Part shown: one piece after another, positions 1-5,949 of the stretch
How positions within the stretch are numbered: the first letter of the stretch is position 1
Layout: each line of letters starts with the position of its first letter
Assembly (NCBI GenBank): GCA_046596055.1
Contig: JBKJNH010000024.1
Span: 1-7,758 of the forward strand
DNA from: JANPEF01 sp046596055
GTDB taxonomy: Bacteria > Eisenbacteria > RBG-16-71-46 > DASYSL01
Direction: 5' to 3'
DNA length: 7,758 bases
Notes under the pieces: model-generated
Database searches by the model: none
Told to the model about the DNA's origin: nothing
The model's input: the letters and a program-made list of their open reading frames with translations, nothing else
Translations under genes and position numbers: made by a program

Positions 1-532
1 CAACGATCCGCCCTCGGATGCGCCGCCTGGCAGCGCCGCGGATCGCATCGTCCTGCGCCCGCCCGACGCGCGCGCCAGCGACGCGCTCGAGTTGCCACCG
101 GCGACGGCCGGTCGCACGCGTGAACGGCGCTCGACCGCGCGCGCCACGCGCGAATCGGCCAACTGGAGCGACAGCGCCGTCCGCGGTGGCACGCCGGGGC
201 AGGTGAACTCCGTCGCGGGCGGCGCCCCGACACCGGGGATCGCTCTCACGGTCGCGCCGTCGGCGCACGTCCATGGCGAGCCGGTGCTCCTGCGCTGGTC
301 GACGGGCTTCGCGTCGGCGCGGGTGACGATCGCTCTCTACGACCTGCGCGGCCGGCGCGTGCGGTTGCTCGTCGACGAGGACGACGCGCCGGGCTCCGCC
401 GGCGTCGCGTGGGACGGCGTCGATGATGCGGGCCGCCCGGTGCCGCCCGGGCTCTACCTCGTGGGCCTGCGCGCCCGCGCGCCCGGCGCCGTCGCGCATG
501 CCACGGCGCGCGCCTGGGTGAGCGTCGAATGA
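1..532 (+). CDS. C-terminal part of a secreted lamin-tail (LTD) protein with a FlgD-like Ig domain (5' partial)
   Basis: The reading frame is open from the first base (first full codon at 2) and stops with TGA at 530-532, so the start lies outside the window. Around 164-214 the protein reads NWSDSAVRGGTPGQVNSV, the usual closing motif of a lamin-tail domain (a W, then GGTPG and N-S). From about 235 to the end comes a FlgD-type immunoglobulin-like domain, with YDLRGRRVRLLV followed by WDGVDDAGRPVPPGLYLVGL. In the FCB group such C-terminal domains sit on large exported or surface proteins and are often annotated as type IX-like sorting or anchoring domains. No catalytic domain is visible in the part present. 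Its stop overlaps the next start as ATGA, suggesting translational coupling with the barrel genes downstream. The family is well supported; the role of the whole protein is unknown. Confidence 0.8.
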   Translation, partial: NDPPSDAPPGSAADRIVLRPPDARASDALELPPATAGRTRERRSTARATRESANWSDSAVRGGTPGQVNSVAGGAPTPGIALTVAPSAHVHGEPVLLRWSTGFASARVTIALYDLRGRRVRLLVDEDDAPGSAGVAWDGVDDAGRPVPPGLYLVGLRARAPGAVAHATARAWVSVE

Positions 533-1359
533 GCGCGCGCATGGAGCTTCTGATCCTGCTCGCGGTGGGCATGACGGCCGCCGGACCTGCGCCCGCTCTC
601 GCCGCGATCCAGCCCGATCCCGGCAACGCCACGGCGCGCGCCGCGGGGCTCGCGCTGCTGGCCGATGCGCCGGGACCGTTGGCGCTCTTCGACCAGCCGG
701 CGCGCATCGCGCCTGCGGCGTCCGCGCGTGTCGCGCTCGCGGCGGCGCGCACGCAACCGTTCGGTCTCGATGCACTGGCGCGCACGCGCTTCGCCGCGGC
801 CTATGCGCGGGGGGATGGCGCCATCGCGCTGGGCCTGGAGCTCTACGGGCCCGAAAGGGCCCGGCGCACCCGCCTCTCGGTCGGCGCGGCGTGGTGTCGC
901 ACTAGCCCACGCAACTCGCTCGCCCTGGGCGCCGCGTGGCAGGAGGCGCGCCTCGACGGCGCCGGGGGTGCCATCCGGGCGGGCGCGCTCGATGCGGGCC
1001 TCGCATGGACCCGGGGCGCCACAGCGGTCGCGTTTGCCGCGCGCGCACTGGCCTCGGGCGGTGCGGTGCGTGCGCGGCCCGATCCCGACTGGACGCTCGA
1101 GGCGGCGTACGACCTCGGTCTCGCCCGGCTCCACGGTGTGCTCACGCACGACCTGGTCGGCACGCGCCCCGGCGGCGGCATCACGTTCGCCGTCGGCCCC
1201 TGCGCGCTCCAGGCGGGCGCGTTCGGGCCACCGTGGAGCGGGGCGCTGGGCGTGACGGTCGCGACGCGCGGGGCCCGCGGCGTGCGCGTCGCGATCGCGC
1301 GCAGTGATCATCCCGAGCTCGGTCCGTCCGACGCGTGGGACGCGGGGGCGTCATGGTGA
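529..1359 (+). CDS. PorV/PorQ-like outer-membrane beta-barrel protein (hypothetical)
   Basis: A 276-residue protein whose ATG at 529 overlaps the previous stop (ATGA). Residues 1-26 look like a Sec signal peptide: Arg near the start, a hydrophobic LLILLAVGM core and an ALA-A cleavage site. The mature N-terminus has A-R-A-A-G-L-A-L-L-A-D-A and then LALFDQPARIAPAASARVALAAA, the position where PorV/PorQ-like barrels carry 'A..NPAGLA....v.l.y'. The Asn-Pro-Ala-Gly core is degenerate here (QPAR). The rest is alternating hydrophobic/polar strands with turns (for example FAAAYARGDGAIALGLELYG and ALDAGLAWTRGATAVAFAARAL), as expected of an outer-membrane barrel. PorV proteins act as shuttles for type IX secretion cargo, so the preceding FlgD-Ig protein is a suggestive partner, but this is inferred from context. 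A longer fatty-acid-transporter-like barrel family is the main alternative. Confidence 0.6.
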   Translation: MSARMELLILLAVGMTAAGPAPALAAIQPDPGNATARAAGLALLADAPGPLALFDQPARIAPAASARVALAAARTQPFGLDALARTRFAAAYARGDGAIALGLELYGPERARRTRLSVGAAWCRTSPRNSLALGAAWQEARLDGAGGAIRAGALDAGLAWTRGATAVAFAARALASGGAVRARPDPDWTLEAAYDLGLARLHGVLTHDLVGTRPGGGITFAVGPCALQAGAFGPPWSGALGVTVATRGARGVRVAIARSDHPELGPSDAWDAGASW

Positions 1360-2960
1360 GCGCGTGGCTGGTCGCGCTCGTGCTCGCAGTGGCGCCTGCG
1401 GATTCCGTGGGCGACGACCCCGTGCCGACCCTCGTGCGCGAGGACGCCGAGGCCGACGCGGCGTACGACGGCGGGTACGTGGGCGAGGAAGTCTCGTCGG
1501 CACTTGCGCCGACCGGTTTCGCGCCATGGTCCCGCGGCCGCATCACCTGGATCGGCGGGGCCCGCTCGCTCACCGCCGCAGCCGGCGCCCGCCGCATTCG
1601 CGCCGAGATTCTCCTCGCCCGCGAGGACGGCGAGCCGCGCGGCATCGACGACGCGTACGGCGCCCTCGCGTTCGCACCCGGCCCGCGCACGCTCGTGCGC
1701 GCGGGGTGGTTCGAGCCGCGCATCGGCGCCGGGCTCGTGCTCGGCCCGCGCCGCGTCACGCCCGAGGCGGTCGGCGGCGTGATCGCACCCGGACGCGCTC
1801 GCGATGCGATCGATGCGTGGTTCGCCGCGCCACTGTCGGCCGCCCCCGCGCGCGCCGCAACGGGTTGGCGCGGTGTCGCGCTCGAGCACGCCCAGGGCCC
1901 GTGGCGTGTGGGCGTGCTGGCCGCGGTGACTCCGCGCGAGACGCGGCCGAGCGGCGCGGCGCTTCGCCCCTTGCTCGGCGTGCGCCACCGCAATGCGAGC
2001 GAGGAAGCGCGCCGCGGCGCCCTGACCGAGCGCACGGTCGCACTCGCCGGCGCGTTCGCCTCGCCCCGCCTGCCGTCGTTCCGGGCATGGGCGGTCGCAC
2101 TCGTCGCGCGCACGGACCCGCGACGCGCGCCCTACGAGGGCAGCGCCGCCGCGGCCGAGAGCGCGGCGACGATCGTGCACGGCGGGGGAGCGTTCGAGCT
2201 GGGGGCCACGTGGGCGCGCGGCGGCGAGGCGATCCTTGTCGCGGCGGCCTTCGACGCGGAGGGCCGCGCCCGGGCGCGCATCACCGCGAGCACGAGCGTG
2301 CGCACGGTGCCGGGCGGTGCGCGCACGCGCGCCGGCCTCGTCCTCGAGACCGAGGCGCGCGGGTTCATTCCGCCCCGCGCCTTGCCCGAGCGAAGGTCGC
2401 GCGCGCACGCGGGCGTCCTGTTCGAGTGCGCCGGGCCGCGCAGATGGGCGTTCGAGGCGCACGCGACCGATCGCGGTCCATTCGCCGATCCCCGCGCGTG
2501 GCTCGTCGCGCGCCTCGAACCGGCGCCGGGCCTGCGGCTGGACCTGCGGCACGACGTGCGCCCGCGGCGCACGCTGCTGGCGTTGCGCACGGGCGCGGGA
2601 CCGCTCACCGCCGGGGCCGAGGCGCGTTTCGATCCCGCGGGGCTGGCCCGCCGCGGCGGCTGGATCGCGGTCCACGGCCGCCTCCCGGCCGGGGTGGTCG
2701 GTCGCCTCGAGACCCGACTCGGCGGGGGACGCAGCGCCCCGGTCTACCTCGACTCGGACCGCCCCGGGGGCACGCTGGTGCGCCCGGGGAGAGCCGCGGC
2801 CCGCACCCGGATCGAGCTGGCGCGCCCGGGGCCGGTCGAACCGCGGCTGGCGTGGACCCAGATCGCCACCGCCGATGGCCGTTCCAGCGAGATCCGGCTG
2901 GCGGTACACTGGTTCGTCGGCCCACTTCCGGGCCTCTCCGACTTGTTGCCCACCGAGTGA
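1353..2960 (+). CDS. Predicted outer-membrane barrel protein resembling the barrel part of helix-hairpin-helix/barrel proteins
   Basis: A 535-residue protein from the ATG at 1353, overlapping the previous stop by 7 nt with a G-rich stretch (1344-1348) upstream. An in-frame GTG at 1335 would add MGRGGV and give the signal peptide a positive charge, so it is a real alternative start. Residues 1-18 are a hydrophobic signal segment. Residues 86-100 (ILLAREDGEPRGIDD) and 118-134 (GWFEPRIGAGLVLGPRR) match, from memory, the 'l.leRDpGE..d' and 'GdYr..fGqGLvlg' signatures of large Bacteroidota-type proteins with an N-terminal helix-hairpin-helix and a C-terminal barrel. Here only about 50 residues precede the barrel-like part and no helix-hairpin-helix is visible. 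The rest alternates short strands and Gly/Arg-rich turns and ends in a strand (EIRLAVHWFVGP) near the C-terminus. The substrate is unknown. The coding frame is secure; the family assignment is tentative. Confidence 0.6.
   Translation: MVSAWLVALVLAVAPADSVGDDPVPTLVREDAEADAAYDGGYVGEEVSSALAPTGFAPWSRGRITWIGGARSLTAAAGARRIRAEILLAREDGEPRGIDDAYGALAFAPGPRTLVRAGWFEPRIGAGLVLGPRRVTPEAVGGVIAPGRARDAIDAWFAAPLSAAPARAATGWRGVALEHAQGPWRVGVLAAVTPRETRPSGAALRPLLGVRHRNASEEARRGALTERTVALAGAFASPRLPSFRAWAVALVARTDPRRAPYEGSAAAAESAATIVHGGGAFELGATWARGGEAILVAAAFDAEGRARARITASTSVRTVPGGARTRAGLVLETEARGFIPPRALPERRSRAHAGVLFECAGPRRWAFEAHATDRGPFADPRAWLVARLEPAPGLRLDLRHDVRPRRTLLALRTGAGPLTAGAEARFDPAGLARRGGWIAVHGRLPAGVVGRLETRLGGGRSAPVYLDSDRPGGTLVRPGRAAARTRIELARPGPVEPRLAWTQIATADGRSSEIRLAVHWFVGPLPGLSDLLPTE
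2905..2910 (+). promoter_or_regulatory. Possible internal -10 element ahead of the aminotransferase gene
   Basis: TACACT at 2905-2910 resembles a sigma-70 -10 hexamer, with TTCCAG at 2882-2887 a 17-bp spacer upstream as a weak -35. It lies inside the end of the barrel gene, about 70 nt before the aminotransferase ATG, so the metabolic gene could be expressed apart from the envelope genes. Both hexamers match only partly, and a coding sequence can produce this by chance. Confidence 0.2.
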
Positions 2961-2977
2961 CCCCCCTGGAGGCTCGC

Positions 2978-4159
2978 ATGGACTTCGCCACCCGGATGTC
3001 CCGCCTCGGCACCGAGACCGCGTTCGAGGTGCTGGCCCGCGCGCAGGCGCTCGAGGCGCAGGGGAAGTCGGTCGTTCACCTCGAGATCGGCGAGCCCGAT
3101 TTCGACACGCCCGAGCACATCCGCCGCGCCGCGGCCGACGCGCTCGAGACGGGCTGGACTCATTACGGCCCCTCGGCCGGTCAGCGCGACCTGCGCGAGG
3201 CGATCGCCGCGTACATCGAGAAGACGCGCGGCATCTACGTCGAGCCCGAGCAGGTGGTGGTCACGCCCGGCGGGAAGCCGATCCTGTTCTACACGATGCT
3301 CACGCTCCTGCAGGAGGGCGACGAGGCGATCTACCCGAACCCGGGCTTCCCGATCTACGAGTCGATGATCGACTTCGTCGGGGCGAAGGCCGTGCCCCTG
3401 CGCCTGCGCGAGGAGCGCAACTGGTCGTTCGACGTCGAGGAGCTCGCGTCGCTCATCACGCCGCGCACGAAGCTGCTCGTGCTCAACTCGCCGCACAACC
3501 CGACCGGCGGCACGCTCGACCACGCGACGCTGCGCGCCATCGCCGGGCTGGCCGAGAAGCATCCGTTCACCATCCTCTCCGACGAGATCTACAGCCGCAT
3601 GCAGTACGGCGGCACGCACGAGTCGATCGCCACCTTCCCGGGTCTCCAGGAACGCACGATCCTGCTCGACGGCTTCTCGAAGACCTACGCGATGACCGGC
3701 TGGCGCCTGGGCTACGGCGTGATGGCGAAGCCGCTGGCGGTCCACATGGCGCGCCTCATGACGAACAGCAACTCGTGCACCAACAGCTTCGTGCAGAAGG
3801 CGGGCGTGGCCGCGCTGAACGGCCCGCAGGGACCGGCCGAGGACATGATCGCCGAGTTCCACCGTCGCCGCGATCACATCGTCGCGGGCTTGAACGCGCT
3901 TCCGGGCGTCACCTGCACCATGCCCGGCGGCGCGTTCTATGCATTTCCGAACATCACCGGCACCGGGATGACGTCGGCCGACCTCGCGCGCGCGATGCTC
4001 GACGAGGCCGGTGTCGCCGTGCTGTCGGGAACCGCATTCGGGAAGTACGGCGAGGGTTACCTCCGACTCTCGTATGCCAACTCGATCGCGAATCTCGACA
4101 AGGCCCTCGAGCGCATGGGGCCGTACCTCGAGGAGAAGCTGAAGCTGCGGACGCGCTGA
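2978..4159 (+). CDS. Class I PLP-dependent aminotransferase (aspartate aminotransferase-like)
   Basis: A complete 393-residue cytosolic fold-type I aminotransferase that transfers an amino group between an amino acid and a 2-oxo acid through pyridoxal phosphate. The ATG at 2978 follows a good CTGGAGG ribosome-binding site at 2966-2972; the frame is open far upstream but that part is a shadow of the barrel gene. Visible landmarks are EIGEPDFDTP (36-44), GGK at 98-100, NPTGG (174-178), D202-E203-I-Y205 for the PLP ring, FSKTYAMTGWRLGY with the Schiff-base Lys235 and phosphate-binding Arg243, and YLRLSYA with Arg363 for the substrate alpha-carboxylate. All core residues are present and the length is normal. 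Lys100 of GGK aligns with the lysine that contacts the distal carboxylate in Thermus-type (Igamma) aspartate aminotransferases, which favours an acidic substrate, but specificity cannot be fixed from sequence. It lies 17 nt after the barrel gene, probably as the last gene of that operon. Confidence 0.93.
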   Translation: MDFATRMSRLGTETAFEVLARAQALEAQGKSVVHLEIGEPDFDTPEHIRRAAADALETGWTHYGPSAGQRDLREAIAAYIEKTRGIYVEPEQVVVTPGGKPILFYTMLTLLQEGDEAIYPNPGFPIYESMIDFVGAKAVPLRLREERNWSFDVEELASLITPRTKLLVLNSPHNPTGGTLDHATLRAIAGLAEKHPFTILSDEIYSRMQYGGTHESIATFPGLQERTILLDGFSKTYAMTGWRLGYGVMAKPLAVHMARLMTNSNSCTNSFVQKAGVAALNGPQGPAEDMIAEFHRRRDHIVAGLNALPGVTCTMPGGAFYAFPNITGTGMTSADLARAMLDEAGVAVLSGTAFGKYGEGYLRLSYANSIANLDKALERMGPYLEEKLKLRTR

Positions 4160-4170
4160 GGCGTAGCAGC
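4144..4170 (+). terminator. Weak hairpin over the aminotransferase stop codon
   Basis: GCTGC (4144-4148) pairs with GCAGC (4166-4170), and ACGC (4151-4154) with GCGT (4161-4164), leaving a GG/A internal loop and a 6-nt loop. It spans the stop codon and has no T tract, so at best it is a weak or Rho-assisted end signal. It may simply reflect GC-rich sequence. Confidence 0.2.
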
Positions 4171-4218
4171 ACGCAGTCCCCGAAAGAAGCCCCCGCATCG
4201 CCCCCGAACACCGCCCCC

Positions 4219-4224
4219 GGGGAG
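4219..4224 (+). promoter_or_regulatory. Ribosome-binding site of the small LTD gene, preceded by C-tract repeats
   Basis: GGGGAG at 4219-4224 sits 7 nt before the ATG at 4232 and fixes that start; an ATG at 4225 is in another frame. The 72-nt gap before the gene carries GCCCCCG three times (4189-4195, 4200-4206, 4213-4219) plus TCCCC at 4177-4181. Each could pair with the GGGGA of the ribosome-binding site, so they could mask it. No clear promoter was seen in the gap. Confidence 0.5.
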
Positions 4225-4231
4225 ATGCACC

Positions 4232-4894
4232 ATGTCCAATACGACCAACGCGCGTCCGCGCCGGAACTCTTTCTCCGGCGCGGCGCCTGCGCTCGCGCTC
4301 GCGCTGTTCTTCGTCCTCGTGCACGCCGGAGCAGCGGCCTGCGATGTCCGCCTCAACGAGTTCATGGCCGCCCCCGGCCAGGACTGGGACGGCAACGCGC
4401 TCTACTCCGCGCGCGATGACGAGTGGGTCGAGCTCATCAACTTCGGGCTCGAGGCCGACCTGTCCGAGTACGTGATCACCGACGCCGACTCGACGTGGCG
4501 CTGGCGCGGCACGGGAGCACTCGGCATGGGCGAGCACCGCGCGATCTTCGGCTCCGACGCCGTCGCCTGGCAGGGCGCGAACGGAAAGCCGATCGCCGGC
4601 TTTTCGCTGGCCAACGCGGGTGACACCGTGCGGCTGTGGCGGGTGACCGCGAGCGAAACGCTGCTCGTCGAGAGCTACACGTACAAGGCGCACGAAGGCG
4701 GGACCAACCGCTCGCTGGGCCGCCTTCCCGACATGACCGGCGGCTGGGCACTGTTCGACGGGCTCAATCCGTATACCGGTGGCCTCGATCCGCAGGGCAA
4801 CGGATGCATGCCCACGCCGCGAAACGTCAACGGCTGCGGGACCACACCGGCGGACCCGTCGAGCTGGGGCCGGGTGAAGGCGGTCTATCGGTAG
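4232..4894 (+). CDS. Small secreted lamin-tail domain (LTD) protein
   Basis: A 220-residue protein. Residues 1-36 form a signal peptide: a basic n-region (RPRR), a hydrophobic core (LALALFFVLV) and HAGAAA before Cys37. Cys37 could be a lipidation site, but AAAC is a poor lipobox, so ordinary signal peptidase cleavage is as likely. From Cys37 comes a typical LTD opening, VRLNEFMAAP, then DDEWVELINFGLEADLSEYVITD, WRWRGTGALGMGEHRAIF and FSLANAGDTVRLWR, closing near GGWALFDGLNPYTGG. The LTD is an Ig-like fold found in bacterial exported proteins, usually as an accessory binding module; no enzyme domain is attached here. The tail has two cysteines (GNGCMPTP, NGCGTTP) and ends SSWGRVKAVYR, which may be a sorting or anchoring tail. 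It is probably a stand-alone surface or periplasmic protein of unknown binding partner. The first gene of the window has the same domain type. Confidence 0.85.
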   Translation: MSNTTNARPRRNSFSGAAPALALALFFVLVHAGAAACDVRLNEFMAAPGQDWDGNALYSARDDEWVELINFGLEADLSEYVITDADSTWRWRGTGALGMGEHRAIFGSDAVAWQGANGKPIAGFSLANAGDTVRLWRVTASETLLVESYTYKAHEGGTNRSLGRLPDMTGGWALFDGLNPYTGGLDPQGNGCMPTPRNVNGCGTTPADPSSWGRVKAVYR

Positions 4895-4917
4895 TGCGGT
4901 AGCGCGCATCGCGGGAC

Positions 4918-4949
4918 GGGGGCGCGGGCAGCGGGGCCCGCGCCTTCCC
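4918..4949 (+). terminator. GC-rich hairpin after the LTD gene, likely terminator
   Basis: GGCGCGGGC (4921-4929) and GCCCGCGCC (4936-4944) form a perfect 9-bp stem with a 6-nt loop. GGG at 4918-4920 can extend it by pairing with CCC at 4947-4949 across a 2-nt bulge. It begins 23 nt after the LTD stop and precedes the transketolase promoter, where a terminator is expected. There is only TT plus a C run instead of a T tract, so it is not a textbook intrinsic terminator. Confidence 0.5.
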
Positions 4950-4973
4950 CCGGTTCCTGCTGCGTGCTAGATT
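4945..4973 (+). promoter_or_regulatory. Extended -10 promoter for the transketolase operon
   Basis: TGCTAGATT (TG at 4965-4966, hexamer TAGATT at 4968-4973) fits an extended -10 of TGn plus a TATAAT-like hexamer (4 of 6). A weak -35-like TTCCCC lies at 4945-4950 with a 17-bp spacer. Transcription would start around 4980, next to the ATG at 4983, and no ribosome-binding site precedes that ATG. This suggests a leaderless or nearly leaderless message. The position just after the GC hairpin fits the start of a new transcription unit. Confidence 0.45.
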
Positions 4974-4982
4974 GCTCATCCC

Positions 4983-5920
4983 ATGTCCGAGTCCGCTTCC
5001 CAGATTGTCGCAGAAGACGCGCTCGCTGCCCGCCTCACGACGGGCCGCTGCCACGCGCGCGGCCGACTCCAGTTCTCGCTCGAGGAACTGAAGGGAATGT
5101 CGCTGCGCATCCGTCGCGACATCATCACGCTGCTCATCGACGCCGGCTCGGGTCACTCGGGCGGGCCGCTGTCGTGCGCCGACTTCGGCGCCGTGCTGTT
5201 CTTTACGAGATTGCGGTCGACCCGAAGGACCCCGCCTGGCCGGGCCGCGACTTCTGGCATTTCTCGATCGGCCACGTCACGCCCGTCATCTACTCGCTGA
5301 TGGCCGAGCGCGGCTACTTCGCGCTCGCCGACCTGATGAAGTTCCGCAAGTTCGACGGGCACCTGCAGGGCCACCCGTCGCGCCACGATACGCCGGGCAT
5401 CGAGGTCTCGGCCGGTTCGCTGGGCCAGGGTCTGTCGATCTGCAACGGCGTCGCGCTCGCCTCGCGCCTCGATCGCAACCCGCGGCGGGTCTACTGCGTG
5501 ATGGGCGACGGCGAGCAGCAGGAGGGCCAGGTGTGGGAGGCGGTGATGTCGGCCGCGCACTTCAAGCTCGACAACCTCTGCGCGATCATCGACTACAATC
5601 GCAAGCAGATCGACGGCGACGTCGAGGACATCATGGGCATCGCCCCGCTGGCCGACAAGTATCGCGCGTTCAACTGGAATGTGATCGAGGTCGACGGCCA
5701 CGATCACGCGCAGGTGATCGCCGGCTTCGCCGCCGCGCGCACGCACAAGGGCCGCCCGAGCGTGCTGCTGGCCCACACCGTGATGGGGCAGGGCATCTCG
5801 TACATGGCCGACGACTACCGCTGGCACGGCAAGCCGCCGAAGAAGGACGAGGGCGAGACGGCCCTGATCGAGCTCGGCACCACTTACGACGCGTGGAAAG
5901 CCCGGCTGCTCGCGGGCTGA
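4983..5920 (+). CDS. Transketolase N-terminal (ThDP-binding) subunit, with a frameshift near 5204
   Basis: The first half of a split transketolase, which with its partner moves two-carbon units between sugar phosphates using thiamine diphosphate in the non-oxidative pentose phosphate pathway. The frame from ATG 4983 gives LKGMSLRIRRDIITLLIDAGSGHSGGPLSCADFGAVLFF, in pieces typical of the family, and then loses homology after 5204. The family sequence resumes one frame back with YEIAVDPKDPAWPGRDFWHFSIGHVTPV and runs to TGA at 5918-5920. Restoring one T in the TTCTTT run at 5199-5204 gives a 312-residue protein of normal subunit size. Landmarks in that protein are His58 (SGHSGG), His97 (SIGH), His131 (GHPSR), GDGEQQEGQVWE (175-186) and Asn206, matching the GDG...N cofactor motif. 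About 35 residues precede the first family helix. All active-site residues are intact, so a sequencing or assembly error is likelier than a dead gene, but this cannot be settled here. Confidence 0.85.
5199..5209 (+). other. Frameshift site in the transketolase N-terminal gene
   Basis: The upstream reading frame uses TTC TTT ACG at 5199-5207, while the downstream homologous frame uses TAC GAG at 5204-5209, a -1 change. One missing T in the short T run explains it exactly and joins GAVLFF to YEIAVDP without losing a residue. The site is not a classic X-XXY-YYZ slippery heptamer (here C-TTT-ACG), so programmed frameshifting is not the favoured reading. Confidence 0.8.
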
Positions 5921-5949
5921 GCCGTCCCGCGCCCTCGGAGATCGCCGCC

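Noticed and set aside
1304..2977. Long open frame continuous with the aminotransferase, giving an apparent 951-residue protein
   Set aside because: The upstream part is Arg/Pro-rich with no family features and overlaps the barrel gene in another frame; the good ribosome-binding site and the aminotransferase homology begin at 2978.
2744..4909. Minus-strand open frame of 721 codons opposite the aminotransferase and LTD genes
   Set aside because: GC-rich DNA with few stops commonly leaves antisense frames open; the translation is Arg/Ala/Gly-rich without motifs, and the plus strand has clear homology throughout.
5199..5209. Programmed -1 frameshifting in the transketolase gene
   Set aside because: There is no X-XXY-YYZ slippery heptamer and I saw no obvious downstream stimulatory stem; a missing T is simpler. 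Kept as a finding only because reads could overturn it.
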